A DNA stretch of 64,000 bases from Ginsengibacter hankyongi (GTDB lineage Bacteria; Bacteroidota; Bacteroidia; Chitinophagales; Chitinophagaceae), in contig NZ_VYQF01000001.1 in the NCBI RefSeq assembly GCF_008710285.1, positions 1 to 64,000 on the forward strand, written 5' to 3'. The notes beneath the pieces are model-generated. The model was not told the DNA's origin and did no database searches. It worked only from the letters and a program-made list of their open reading frames with translations. How positions within the stretch are numbered: the first letter of the stretch is position 1; every line of letters begins with the position of its first letter. The position numbers and the translations under genes were made by a program. Positions 36,497 to 45,820 of this stretch are shown one piece after another.

Positions 36497-39031
36497 CTAT
36501 TTTACAGCATCTTTATAGATTTTTTGCACTTCATTCAGCGATGCGATATAAATGCTTCTTCCATGCGTACCAATCACAATATCATTAGCAGCTTTTTGTA
36601 CCGCAATATCGTGTACCGGAACTGGAGGAAGATCATTTCCAAAGGCCATAAAAGTTTTTCCTTTATCGAACGATGCATATAATCCATTGTCGCTGCCAAC
36701 GTATAAGATATTTTCAAATTTTGGATCCTCTCTTATAACATTCAATGGCCCTGAAGGAAGGTTGTTTCCCAATCGACTCCATGTTTGCCCATAATCTTCA
36801 CTTACATACAACCAGGGTGTAAAATTATCATCCCTATAGCCATTAAGGGTTGCATATACTCTTCCCTCTTTAAATGCTGATGCGACAACACGACTTACAT
36901 ATAAGTTCTTGGGCAATTTACTGCTTACTAACGTCCAGGTATAGCCGCCATCTTTAGTAACCTGGATGTTTCCATCATCTGTTCCAATATAAATAAGCCC
37001 AAACTTTAATGGAGATTCGTTAATGGTGACAATCGTCCCGTAGGGCACGTCGCCAGTTTTTGTTCCTTTCGAAAGGTCTTTACTTAAAGGAGCTATTTTA
37101 TCTCCTTTATTCATGCTCCGGTAAAAAATATCAGAACCCATGTATAAAATGTCCTGGTTAAAGCTGCTCAATAAAATAGGAGTTTGCCAGTTATAACGAA
37201 GTTTTTCAGCCTCAATATCTGGTAGCGGATGAATGCGTTTGCTAATATGGCCGCCAATTGCTTTCCGTTCGTATTCTCCAAATTGAGAACCAAAATAAAC
37301 AGTTTTATTATCTCTCGTATCAACCTGCACCTGCATGCCATCTCCACCACCCAGGTTTTTCCATTCATTATCAGGTTCAGATTCTTCATCATCCTCTCGC
37401 ACTTCTTTATCATTCAATTTTGACGAACCATACCATACGCCATTGTCCTGTATGCCGCCATACACATTATATGGTTTGGCATTATCAACCGCAATTGCAT
37501 AAAATTGTGCCACAGAAGGCGTATTAGCTTTAAACCAATGTTTCCCGTTATCATAGGTAATATTACAGCCGCCATCATTACCCGCAACCCAGTTGCTATC
37601 CCGCAGGGGGTTTATCCAGGTTCCGTGCCAATCAGGATGTGTGTTAAATTTATCTACGGCCGTAAACGATCTGCCTCCATCATTACTTTCCATTAAATTG
37701 AATCCATTAATAATTATTTTATTTTCATTAACAGGCGAAACCGAGATTTTACCGAAATAATATCCATATGTGTTGTACAAGTCGAGCCCATTTGCGTTTA
37801 CTTTTTTCCAGCTAAGCCCGCTGTCATCACTCCTGTAAACTTCGCATCCTATTACAGGCGTGTTAAACATTTCAGTGTTTGCATCATTTAAATAATCGTA
37901 TATGGTTGTAGGTTTTATTTTACCGGTGCGAACCATTTCTTTTACAGTTGAATCATTATATTTTTTATCAAAATCATTTTCAATAAAAAAGGTGTCCAGT
38001 TTTTTATCATTGAGCGATAAAAATTTTTCTTTAGTGATATTTTTGAAATCACTGAGCACGTATTTCGAGGTATCTCTTTTTTTTGTTGCTGTATCTGGCC
38101 TGTGATTTTGGTTGTCAAGGGTAGCATAAATTATTTGCGGGTTAGCTGCATACATAGCAATTCCTATCCGGCCCGTTCCATCATCTTGCGGAAAGCCGGT
38201 ATTGTTTCCCGTAATTTTTTTCCAGGTATCTCCCCCATCAACGCTTTTATAGATAGCAGACGTGTTTCCACTCTCTACAAAATTCCAGGCCCGTCTCTCA
38301 CGGTACCACATACACGCAAATAATTCATCCGGATTTTTTGGATTGATATCCATATCAATTGCCCCCGTATTGTCGTCTACATATAGAGTTTGTTTCCAGG
38401 TTCTGCCTCCATCCGTTGTTTTATAAACACCTCTTTCTTTATTGGCGGAATACAAATGTCCAATAACTGCAACCCATGCAATATTTTTATCCAGAGGATC
38501 TAAAATTATTTTTCCAATATGCTGGCTTTCAGGTAAGCCAAGGTATTGCCATGTTCTTCCGGTATCAATACTTTTATAAACTCCTATTCCCGAATAGGAG
38601 GACCTGCTGCTGTTGGCTTCGCCTGTTCCCACCCAAATTTCACCATCGTGCCAGTTAACAGCAATATCGCCAATGCCAATAACAGCTTCATGATCAAAAA
38701 CCGGCACGAAGCTTTGGCCGTTATTTGTTGTATGCCATAAGCCACCAGTTGCATAAGCCACGTAAAATTCTGTTGGATCATTTGGGTTCACGTCTACATC
38801 TACAACCCGCCCACTCATTACCGACGGGCCAATATTTCTAAACTTTATATTCTTCAATAAAGATTGGCTTCGCAATAATTTTCTTTGAGATAAACCGTTC
38901 AATCTATCCATAGCCTTTGTTGGCTCAACCTGTGAATAAGTATTTAAAAAGGTTAAAATTGAGACAAACAAAAAGCCTGCATACTTATAAGCACATCTTA
39001 ATTTGGTAATTTTGAAATTGAAAAACATCAT
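36497..39031 (-). CDS. Secreted Asp-box (BNR/sortilin-like) beta-propeller protein
   Basis: 844 residues with an N-terminal hydrophobic export segment (about 14-34). From residue 60 it shows repeated Asp-box turns of the S-x-D-x-G-x-T-W type (SIDTGRTW, TTDGGRTW, SVDGGDTW, SDDSGLSW, SNDGGRSF, TKDGGYTW, SEDYGQTW and others), making one or two beta-propellers like those of Vps10/sortilin and GH74 proteins. Bacteroidota homologues are annotated as glycosyl hydrolases or WD40-like proteins without proven activity; no sialidase RIP motif is visible. Many homologues carry a further C-terminal region of about 150 residues not present here. Its start lies 17 bases from the divergent neighbour's start. 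Confidence 0.8.
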   Translation of the reverse strand: MMFFNFKITKLRCAYKYAGFLFVSILTFLNTYSQVEPTKAMDRLNGLSQRKLLRSQSLLKNIKFRNIGPSVMSGRVVDVDVNPNDPTEFYVAYATGGLWHTTNNGQSFVPVFDHEAVIGIGDIAVNWHDGEIWVGTGEANSSRSSYSGIGVYKSIDTGRTWQYLGLPESQHIGKIILDPLDKNIAWVAVIGHLYSANKERGVYKTTDGGRTWKQTLYVDDNTGAIDMDINPKNPDELFACMWYRERRAWNFVESGNTSAIYKSVDGGDTWKKITGNNTGFPQDDGTGRIGIAMYAANPQIIYATLDNQNHRPDTATKKRDTSKYVLSDFKNITKEKFLSLNDKKLDTFFIENDFDKKYNDSTVKEMVRTGKIKPTTIYDYLNDANTEMFNTPVIGCEVYRSDDSGLSWKKVNANGLDLYNTYGYYFGKISVSPVNENKIIINGFNLMESNDGGRSFTAVDKFNTHPDWHGTWINPLRDSNWVAGNDGGCNITYDNGKHWFKANTPSVAQFYAIAVDNAKPYNVYGGIQDNGVWYGSSKLNDKEVREDDEESEPDNEWKNLGGGDGMQVQVDTRDNKTVYFGSQFGEYERKAIGGHISKRIHPLPDIEAEKLRYNWQTPILLSSFNQDILYMGSDIFYRSMNKGDKIAPLSKDLSKGTKTGDVPYGTIVTINESPLKFGLIYIGTDDGNIQVTKDGGYTWTLVSSKLPKNLYVSRVVASAFKEGRVYATLNGYRDDNFTPWLYVSEDYGQTWSRLGNNLPSGPLNVIREDPKFENILYVGSDNGLYASFDKGKTFMAFGNDLPPVPVHDIAVQKAANDIVIGTHGRSIYIASLNEVQKIYKDAVK

Positions 39032-39048
39032 TTAAATTATTGAATAGT

Positions 39049-39717
39049 ATGATTTTAAAAGCTCATAAATTTATATTGTTATTTATTGGCGTACTGTTTT
39101 GCTATACGGCCGGGGCGCAATATAAAACTTATAAAATATCTGTACATGGAGACACATTAAATGCGATAGATAATAATGGATTAAAACAAGGCAAATGGGT
39201 AGTACATGTAGATGCTTTACGCGGAGAACCCGGCTATGAAGAAGAAGGAATTTTTGTAAATGGCAAAAAAGAAGGTGTGTGGAGAAAGTACACTTTACAA
39301 AGCGATCTGATAGCAGTTGAGAATTATAAGTACGGCGGAAAAGATGGGCTCTGCCAGTATTATACACCGTTAGGCGAGTTAATAAGAGAAGAAAACTGGA
39401 GAGCTTATAATCCCGATCAACCTTATGATACAATACCCGTGTATGGAACAGGCAGCAACGAAATTATTAGCTATAAAATCGTCAGGGCCGAGCAGTATAG
39501 TGTTAAAAATGGAGACTGGTCTTATTACGATCCATCTACCGGGAGAATTATAAAAGTAGAAAAATACGATCGCGGACATTTGCTCCAACAACCCAAAACA
39601 GAATTAGTTACTGAAGAACCAAAAAAAGTAGCGAAACCTGCCGAAGTGCTCGAATATGAAAAAAAGAATAGTGGCAAAAAGAAAGTAAGAGTGAGAGATG
39701 GCCAAACAGGAAATTAG
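39049..39717 (+). CDS. Secreted MORN-like repeat protein of unknown function
   Basis: 222 residues from ATG 39049 (MILKAHKFILLFIG); a TTG three codons upstream (39040) is less likely. A signal peptide ends near GAQ. The body has MORN/YwqK-like phrases with alternating aromatic and glycine residues (GLKQGKWVVH, GKKEGVWRKY, GGKDGLCQYY, KNGDWSYY), a repeat type that forms beta-hairpins. The last 40 residues are Lys-rich and probably disordered. Such proteins in Bacteroidota are often automatically named YwqK-family antitoxins without evidence. Function is unknown. Confidence 0.65.
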   Translation: MILKAHKFILLFIGVLFCYTAGAQYKTYKISVHGDTLNAIDNNGLKQGKWVVHVDALRGEPGYEEEGIFVNGKKEGVWRKYTLQSDLIAVENYKYGGKDGLCQYYTPLGELIREENWRAYNPDQPYDTIPVYGTGSNEIISYKIVRAEQYSVKNGDWSYYDPSTGRIIKVEKYDRGHLLQQPKTELVTEEPKKVAKPAEVLEYEKKNSGKKKVRVRDGQTGN

Positions 39718-40155
39718 AAACTTTTCAAGCGAGTGATGGACGTTTCCATTTACAGCAAAAAATTACGGCTTACATTTCCAATTTTAAATTTTACATCTCC
39801 CATAAAAGAATAAGGGCAGCATATTAAAAAATAAGCTGCCCTCATTAAATCAGGTTTTTCAAAACAATAGTGTAAAATAAAGTGGGAGTCTTAACAGGTT
39901 ATTAGGATTTTATAACTTTTCAAGGAATATTGGGCTACATAATGCAAAAATATTGCCAGAAACTTAAAACGGCATAAAACGCTTATTTATAATACCTTAT
40001 AAAAATTCATTTTTTATCATTTAATAAAAAATTTATTAAAAGGCATCCTTAATTTAGTAAATGGCTCAAGAGAAACAGACTTGGATAAGCCTTATGGAAT
40101 GTGCCTCGTTAGACTATTTATCAACAAAAACCTCCTGAAATCTTCATCAGATGCA
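39718..40155. other. AT-rich intergenic region with one hairpin
   Basis: 438 bases between the convergent MORN-like (+) and phosphohexomutase (-) genes. The only structure seen is the hairpin at 39813-39842. No ORF with family character is present. Confidence 0.5.
39813..39842. terminator. Hairpin, probable terminator
   Basis: AGGGCAGC (39813-39820) pairs with GCTGCCCT (39835-39842); the 14-base loop can pair further (TATT with AATA) across one A-A mismatch. The minus-strand side is followed by TTATTCTTTT. It could terminate either flanking convergent gene, though the distance to the phosphohexomutase stop is over 300 bases. Confidence 0.5.
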
Positions 40156-41877
40156 TTAATTGAGTTGCATGGAAGCAATGATTTGCTTGATTTTTGCTTC
40201 CAGTTTTTGATTAGCTTCCTCAAACTGTTCCTTATTTTTTAAAGGCATATTTACACTGAAATAGAATTTTATTTTAGGCTCCGTTCCACTGGGCCTTGCA
40301 GAAATTTTACTTCCATCTTCGGTTATGAATTGCAATACATTACTTTTTGGAAGTTCAATTTTTTTAGTTTCCCCTGTTTTTAAATTTTTCATTAACTGTT
40401 GATCATAATCATACAATTCCATAACAGGACTTCCTGCAATTTCTGAGGGAGGATTGTTACGATAGCCCTCCATCATCTCAGCAATTTCCTTAGAGCCATT
40501 CATTCCTTTTTTTGTAATAGAGATAAGGGCTTCTTTGTAAAATCCATACTTCACATAGAGGTCAACTAATTTATTGTACAAGGTTTGCCCTTTACTTTTT
40601 TCAACTGCAGCTATCTCACTTATCATTGCAACTGCGCTTACGGCATCTTTATCACGCACCTGGTCGCCTATCATTAATCCAAAACTTTCTTCACCTCCAA
40701 CAACATAATTTTCTTTGCCTTCTTTTTCTTTAATCATTGCGGCAATCCATTTAAAGCCCGTTAGTACATTATAGCAGGTAATGTTATTTTGTTTTGCTAT
40801 CTCATCAATCATATCGGTGGTAACTATTGTTTTTATCACCATATCATTTGGCTTCGCAACTCCTTTATTTTTTCTCGCTTCAATTATATAATTAAAAACG
40901 AGCAAAGCGGTTTGGTTCCCGTTTAATAAAACCCATTCGCCATTTTCATTTTTAACGCCGGCGCCTACACGATCTGCATCAGGATCGGTGCCTAACAAAA
41001 TATCCGCATCGAGTTCTTTTGCTTTGTTCAACCCGATACTCATCGTTGCTTTTTCTTCAGGATTCGGATATCCAACTGTTGGAAAATTTCCGTCTGGCTT
41101 TTCCTGCTCTTCAACAATGTGAACGTTATCAAACCCGAATGCTTTTAATGCTTGTGGTACCAACATAATACCAGAACCATGAATGGGAGTGTAAACAATT
41201 TTAAGATCATGCTGCGCTTTACACGCTGCCGGATTTACACTGAGGCTCTTCACCATTTCAATGTATTTATCATCCATATCTTTTCCTATAATGGTAATGT
41301 TTTCTTCATTGCCTTTCCATTTTACATCGCCAAGGCTTTTAATTTTTTCAACTTCAGTAATTACATTTTCGTCATGAGGAGAAACCATTTGAGCGCCATC
41401 ATCCCAATAAGCTTTGTAACCGTTATATTCTTTTGGGTTGTGCGATGCAGTACAAACAACACCGCCTTGACAGCCTAACGTGCGTATCGCAAAACTCAAC
41501 TCCGGCGTGGGTCGCAGCGATTCAAATAAAAATACTTTTATGCCGTTTGCTGCAAATATATTAGCAGTAATTTCTGCAAACTTGCGGCTGTTATTCCTGC
41601 TATCATGCGCAATAGCAACTTTTACGTCATCGAAACATTGCCTCAAATAATTCGCATATCCTTGTGTTGCCATTCCAACTGTATAAGTATTCATCCTGTT
41701 GGTGCCAACACCCATAATACCTCTCAGTCCACCCGTGCCAAATTCAAGATCTTTATAAAAAGCATCTTCAAGTTGTGATGGATCCTCTTTTTGTAAATGA
41801 ATAATTTCATTTTTTGTGGCTTCATCATAGTCCCCGGTTAACCACTCTTTAATTTTATTTTCTGTTTTTGCTTCCAT
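40156..41877 (-). CDS. Phosphoglucomutase/phosphomannomutase family phosphohexomutase
   Basis: 573 residues, the large PGM2/PgcA-like form of the alpha-D-phosphohexomutase family. The phosphoserine loop is TASHNPKEYNGYK, the metal loop GTDPDADRVG, the sugar-binding loop GGEESFG and the phosphate-binding loop RPSGTEPKIKFY. It interconverts sugar 1- and 6-phosphates (glucose most likely) in the cytosol, linking glycolysis to polysaccharide precursors. It is transcribed alone, divergent from the DUF2279 gene. Confidence 0.93.
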   Translation of the reverse strand: MEAKTENKIKEWLTGDYDEATKNEIIHLQKEDPSQLEDAFYKDLEFGTGGLRGIMGVGTNRMNTYTVGMATQGYANYLRQCFDDVKVAIAHDSRNNSRKFAEITANIFAANGIKVFLFESLRPTPELSFAIRTLGCQGGVVCTASHNPKEYNGYKAYWDDGAQMVSPHDENVITEVEKIKSLGDVKWKGNEENITIIGKDMDDKYIEMVKSLSVNPAACKAQHDLKIVYTPIHGSGIMLVPQALKAFGFDNVHIVEEQEKPDGNFPTVGYPNPEEKATMSIGLNKAKELDADILLGTDPDADRVGAGVKNENGEWVLLNGNQTALLVFNYIIEARKNKGVAKPNDMVIKTIVTTDMIDEIAKQNNITCYNVLTGFKWIAAMIKEKEGKENYVVGGEESFGLMIGDQVRDKDAVSAVAMISEIAAVEKSKGQTLYNKLVDLYVKYGFYKEALISITKKGMNGSKEIAEMMEGYRNNPPSEIAGSPVMELYDYDQQLMKNLKTGETKKIELPKSNVLQFITEDGSKISARPSGTEPKIKFYFSVNMPLKNKEQFEEANQKLEAKIKQIIASMQLN

Positions 41878-41953
41878 TTCTTTTTTTTTACAATTTGAAG
41901 ATATTCATTTTTGATTATTTGAAACCATCAATATGCAATAAACGTATTTTTGT

Positions 41954-42970
41954 ATGATGTATATTTTGCAAAACTACAGGAAACACTGGCTTTTTTTATG
42001 CTTGTTTATTGCCTCCTTTGCCCCGTTCAATTCTGTTTATTCGCAGTATAACTTTAAGCCTGATATTAGTTTAGATAAGCTGCAGACTTTTAATGATAGT
42101 TTTCAGGAACATACGAATTATCCGTATAACAAAAAAAGAATACGCTTTGTTACAGCTGCAAATATTATTGGTTATGGCGCATTGCTCATAGCGCTTAACG
42201 CAGAATGGTATGCGAAATATCCAAGATCAGGATTTCATTTTTTTAATGATGATGCAGAATGGCTCCAAATTGATAAAGTAGGCCATGTATATAGCGCATA
42301 TACTGAAAGCCGTGCAAGCATGGAAGCATGGCGATGGGCAGGTTTACCAAGAAAAGAAAGAATATGGTTGGGAGGATTAAGCGGCGTGGCCTATCAATCT
42401 ATTATTGAAGTTCTTGATGGCTTTTCTTCCCAATACGGATTTAGCCCTGGTGATTTTACTGCAAACATTGTTGGTTCAGGAATGTTTATAGCCCAGGAAT
42501 TTGCATGGGATGATCAAAGAATAAAACTCAAATTTTCCTTTCACAGGAAAAATTATGGCGAAGCTGACCTTGACAAAAGAGCCGATGCTATTTATGGCAA
42601 AACAGAAATTGAAAGATTTATAAAAGATTACAATGGGCAGAGCTACTGGCTAAGTGCAAATATTAAATCATTTTTTCCGGATACAAAACTTCCACGATGG
42701 TTATCCTTTTCAATTGGATATGGGGCTGAAGGAATGTTTGGAGCAAGAAGTAATATAGCTCACGATGCAAATGGAAATATAACTTTTGACCGCAGTGATA
42801 TTAAACGTTACAGGCAGTGGTATCTATCACCTGATGTTGATTTTTCAAAAATCAGGACTAATAAAAAAGGACTTAAGATTTTGTTTGCTGTACTGGATGC
42901 TTTTAAGTTTCCGGCGCCAACGTTAGAATATTCTAATGGAAGTTTTAAAGGACATTGGATTGTATTTTAA
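41954..42970 (+). CDS. DUF2279 (YfiM-like) putative outer-membrane/periplasmic protein
   Basis: 338 residues with a signal peptide (about 1-30, ending SVYSQ). The DUF2279 domain is recognised from YGALLIALNAEWYAKYPRSGFHFFNDDAEWLQIDKVGH and the later SPGDFTANIVGSG block (segments quoted here are separate pieces of about 70 and 170). The C-terminal half has barrel-like strands. E. coli YfiM is a related lipoprotein of unknown role. The gene is monocistronic, divergent from the phosphohexomutase gene and convergent with the phosphoribosyltransferase gene. Confidence 0.75.
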   Translation: MMYILQNYRKHWLFLCLFIASFAPFNSVYSQYNFKPDISLDKLQTFNDSFQEHTNYPYNKKRIRFVTAANIIGYGALLIALNAEWYAKYPRSGFHFFNDDAEWLQIDKVGHVYSAYTESRASMEAWRWAGLPRKERIWLGGLSGVAYQSIIEVLDGFSSQYGFSPGDFTANIVGSGMFIAQEFAWDDQRIKLKFSFHRKNYGEADLDKRADAIYGKTEIERFIKDYNGQSYWLSANIKSFFPDTKLPRWLSFSIGYGAEGMFGARSNIAHDANGNITFDRSDIKRYRQWYLSPDVDFSKIRTNKKGLKILFAVLDAFKFPAPTLEYSNGSFKGHWIVF

Positions 42971-43031
42971 AAACTAGTTTTAGCCAGCGATTACCTGAAT
43001 TTTCACATATTAAATCAGTTTTAAAATTGTT

Positions 43032-43535
43032 CTATACCAATTTTGCTCCTAATATTTCAGTACCGTTTGTTTCGACAATAATTTTTTCATCAGTTGCAGT
43101 GGCAACCGACATACCAACATAATCGGGCGCCACAGGAAACTCCTTATGGCTCCTTTCAACTAATACCAATACCTGTATTTTTTTGGGATAAAACTCCATA
43201 AACGGTTTCAGTGCATATAGCAAAGTCCTGCCGGAGTTGGCAACATCATCGGTAACGATAACAACTACGTCATCAAAGTTTTTTGAGCCCGAAAGTGATA
43301 TTTTTTTTGGATCTTTTTTATCAATATCAATTTCGATGACTGAAATTTTTCCCTTGAAAACGTCCTGCAAAAATGCTTTGATAATATTTGCGATAATAAG
43401 ACCGCTGTCTTTTATACCAGCAAGAATTATTTCGTTTTCCCCTATATTGTTTTCAATGATTTCAAATGCCATTCGTTGCAATTTTTTCCGGGCAATTTCT
43501 GCCGTTAAAATCAAATTATCAGAAGCCATAATCAA
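43032..43535 (-). CDS. PyrR-like phosphoribosyltransferase
   Basis: 167 residues, type I phosphoribosyltransferase fold. The PRPP-binding loop is VVIVTDDVANSGRTLLYAL near residue 90-108, with the flanking hood regions of the PyrR/uracil PRTase kind. Relatives either salvage uracil or bind pyr mRNA; the usual pyrB neighbour of a regulatory PyrR is absent, so a salvage or unknown base substrate is equally possible. It is a single gene, divergent from the Fe-S protein gene. Confidence 0.75.
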   Translation of the reverse strand: MIMASDNLILTAEIARKKLQRMAFEIIENNIGENEIILAGIKDSGLIIANIIKAFLQDVFKGKISVIEIDIDKKDPKKISLSGSKNFDDVVVIVTDDVANSGRTLLYALKPFMEFYPKKIQVLVLVERSHKEFPVAPDYVGMSVATATDEKIIVETNGTEILGAKLV

Positions 43536-43616
43536 TATTTTTTATGAAAATAAATACTCCGCAGCATTTGAACAATAAAACAATTCAAACCGTTAACTTA
43601 GCATCATATCTTATTT

Positions 43617-44930
43617 ATGGAAATGATACAGCAAATTCTTTTTATACTGTTAACGGCTGTCGCTATTGTATTGTTTGCTAAAAAGGCTAAGGAAATATAC
43701 AGCAATATTAATTTAGGGCATGATGAAGATTTATCAGGTGATTCCGGCAAACAATGGAGAAATGTATTGCTGTTGGCTTTAGGGCAAAAAAAAATGTTTC
43801 GCTATCCTCTTGTTGGCATGATGCATTTTGTAATCTACGCCGGATTTATCATTATTAATATTGAAGTATTGGAAATTGTACTCGATGGCGTTTTTGGAAC
43901 ACATCGGATGTTTGCAAATCCGTTGGGCGGCTTTTACACTTTTGTTATTGATTTTTTTGAAATACTTGCAATAGGTGTTTTATTAGCCTGTGTTGTTTTT
44001 TTAATAAGGAGAAATGTTTTGAAATTAAAACGTTTCATGAAGCATGAATTGGATGGATGGCCACGAACAGATGCTAATTTAATTTTAATTACTGAGATCA
44101 TTCTAATGAGTTTATTCTTAACCATGAACTCAGCAGACAGGGCTTTACAGTTACAGGGAAATCCCCATTATCTTGATCACGGCAATTTTATTTTATCCGG
44201 TTTGCTTGCGCCTTCTCTGCAAAATCTTTCTTCTTTATCATTAACTGGAATTGAGCGTACTTGCTGGTGGCTGCATATTACAGGCATCTTTGCGTTTCTG
44301 AATTATTTGCCTTACAGCAAACATTTTCACATTTTACTTGCCTTCCCAAATGCCTATTATAAATCATTGGAGCCAAAAGGTAAAATGGAAAATATGGAAA
44401 GCGTGGAGAAGGAAGTTCAATATATGTTTAAACCCGAACTGGCGCCTGCTAACGGAGAGGCGCAAACGCCAAAGTTCGGCGCTAAAGATATTTTCGATTT
44501 AAGCTGGAAAAATTTATTGGATGCCTATACCTGTACTGAATGTGGAAGATGCACGGCCGCCTGTCCGGCCAACATCACCGGTAAATTATTGAATCCAAGA
44601 AAAATTATGATGGATACCAGAGATAGAATGGAAGAAGTGAGAAAGAATATTAAAATCAATGGATCTTTTAAAGATGATAGCAAAACCCTTCTACATAATT
44701 ACATTACCACCGAAGAACTACGAGCCTGCACTTCTTGTAATGCCTGTGTGGAAGAATGTCCCGTTAGTATCAGTCCACTCGATATTATTTTTGAATTGCG
44801 CCGTTCATTAGTAATGGAAGAAAGCAACGCTCCGGCGGAATGGAATACCATGTTCAGCAACATTGAAAATAATTTTGCTCCCTGGAAATTCAGCCCGGAT
44901 GAAAGAGATAAGTGGACAAGTGAGTTGTAA
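43617..44930 (+). CDS. Membrane-bound HdrC-like iron-sulfur protein
   Basis: 437 residues. The N-terminal half has five or six membrane helices resembling the nitrate-reductase gamma/cytochrome b fold (first helix at 5-20, others near 65-85, 105-130, 155-175, 215-245). The C-terminal part carries two 4Fe-4S motifs, CTECGRCTAACP and CTSCNACVEECP. Family members pass electrons between the quinone pool and a cytosolic heterodisulfide-reductase-like subunit with CCG domains; in many Bacteroidota that subunit gene follows directly, but here the next gene is an unrelated secreted protein. The electron donor and acceptor are therefore unknown. Confidence 0.85.
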   Translation: MEMIQQILFILLTAVAIVLFAKKAKEIYSNINLGHDEDLSGDSGKQWRNVLLLALGQKKMFRYPLVGMMHFVIYAGFIIINIEVLEIVLDGVFGTHRMFANPLGGFYTFVIDFFEILAIGVLLACVVFLIRRNVLKLKRFMKHELDGWPRTDANLILITEIILMSLFLTMNSADRALQLQGNPHYLDHGNFILSGLLAPSLQNLSSLSLTGIERTCWWLHITGIFAFLNYLPYSKHFHILLAFPNAYYKSLEPKGKMENMESVEKEVQYMFKPELAPANGEAQTPKFGAKDIFDLSWKNLLDAYTCTECGRCTAACPANITGKLLNPRKIMMDTRDRMEEVRKNIKINGSFKDDSKTLLHNYITTEELRACTSCNACVEECPVSISPLDIIFELRRSLVMEESNAPAEWNTMFSNIENNFAPWKFSPDERDKWTSEL

Positions 44931-45046
44931 ATATTTAATCTCTTCTTATTTCCGGAATTTGTAAATTTAGTAAGTGTTAATCACGTGAGTCAAAGCTAAG
45001 TGTTCTAAACTTTCGGCCAAGAAATGTTTAGCCTAAAAACTTCCTC

Positions 45047-45820
45047 ATGAATAATAAATTTTTTAAACAATATTTTAATGCAGTTTTTGTTGCAATATGT
45101 ATTTTATTTTCAGAAACAGGTAGTGCACAACTGAGCTTAAAATTAATGGGAGATGACGGTATTCCTCATAATCTTGAATTTCATGATGCAAGTGGAACGT
45201 CAATACCTATAGGAGATCGGGGCGATATTGGTGGTTCCCCACTATTTAAAGATCAATGGGGATTTGCAATACTACATTTAAAAAACGGCCTAACCTTTTC
45301 TGACTCTACTGTGGGTTTTTCATTATATAACGGCAGGTTATTTTTTAAAAAAGAAGATAAAATTTACTCCGTTGATTATCCGGTTAAAGCCTTTTTATTT
45401 GAATTCGCAGAAGATTCAGATAAAGAGAAAATCTTTAGGTTTCAAAACGGTTTTCCAATTATAAACGAAAACGACAGTCTCACATTCTACGAAATATTGT
45501 TTGGAGGAACATCCTTCAAATTATTAAAATTATTAAATAAAAAAGTTCATGAGACGTATGACTACGGTGTTGCCACCCGACGCGTATATTACCTTTATCA
45601 GCAGTACTTCATTTTTTTACCCAACAAAAATATAATGATCGATCTTGGGATAAATCCTACTGTAAAAAACTTAAGGAAAAAACTTCCGAAGTTTTCTGAT
45701 CAGATTAAGTCTTACGGCTCTACGCATAAACTAGATTCAAAAAATGATGATAACTTAATTCAACTTTTTTCATTTTTGGATTGGGAAGCGTTGAATAAAT
45801 CTTATGCTTATCAATTTTAA
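45047..45820 (+). CDS. Secreted protein of unknown function
   Basis: 257 residues with a signal peptide (about 1-27, ending TGSAQ). No known domain is recognised. The mature part contains short beta-like stretches (GDIGGSPLFKDQWGFAI, VDYPVKAFLFEF) and a Lys-rich C-terminus, and ends without a membrane anchor. Its stop interlocks with the stop of the convergent E2 gene in one TTAA. No neighbour suggests a role. Confidence 0.6.
   Translation: MNNKFFKQYFNAVFVAICILFSETGSAQLSLKLMGDDGIPHNLEFHDASGTSIPIGDRGDIGGSPLFKDQWGFAILHLKNGLTFSDSTVGFSLYNGRLFFKKEDKIYSVDYPVKAFLFEFAEDSDKEKIFRFQNGFPIINENDSLTFYEILFGGTSFKLLKLLNKKVHETYDYGVATRRVYYLYQQYFIFLPNKNIMIDLGINPTVKNLRKKLPKFSDQIKSYGSTHKLDSKNDDNLIQLFSFLDWEALNKSYAYQF

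Noticed and set aside
39049-39717. Antitoxin annotation for the MORN-like protein
   Set aside because: It is a secreted repeat protein and no toxin gene is adjacent; the YwqK name rests on repeat similarity only.
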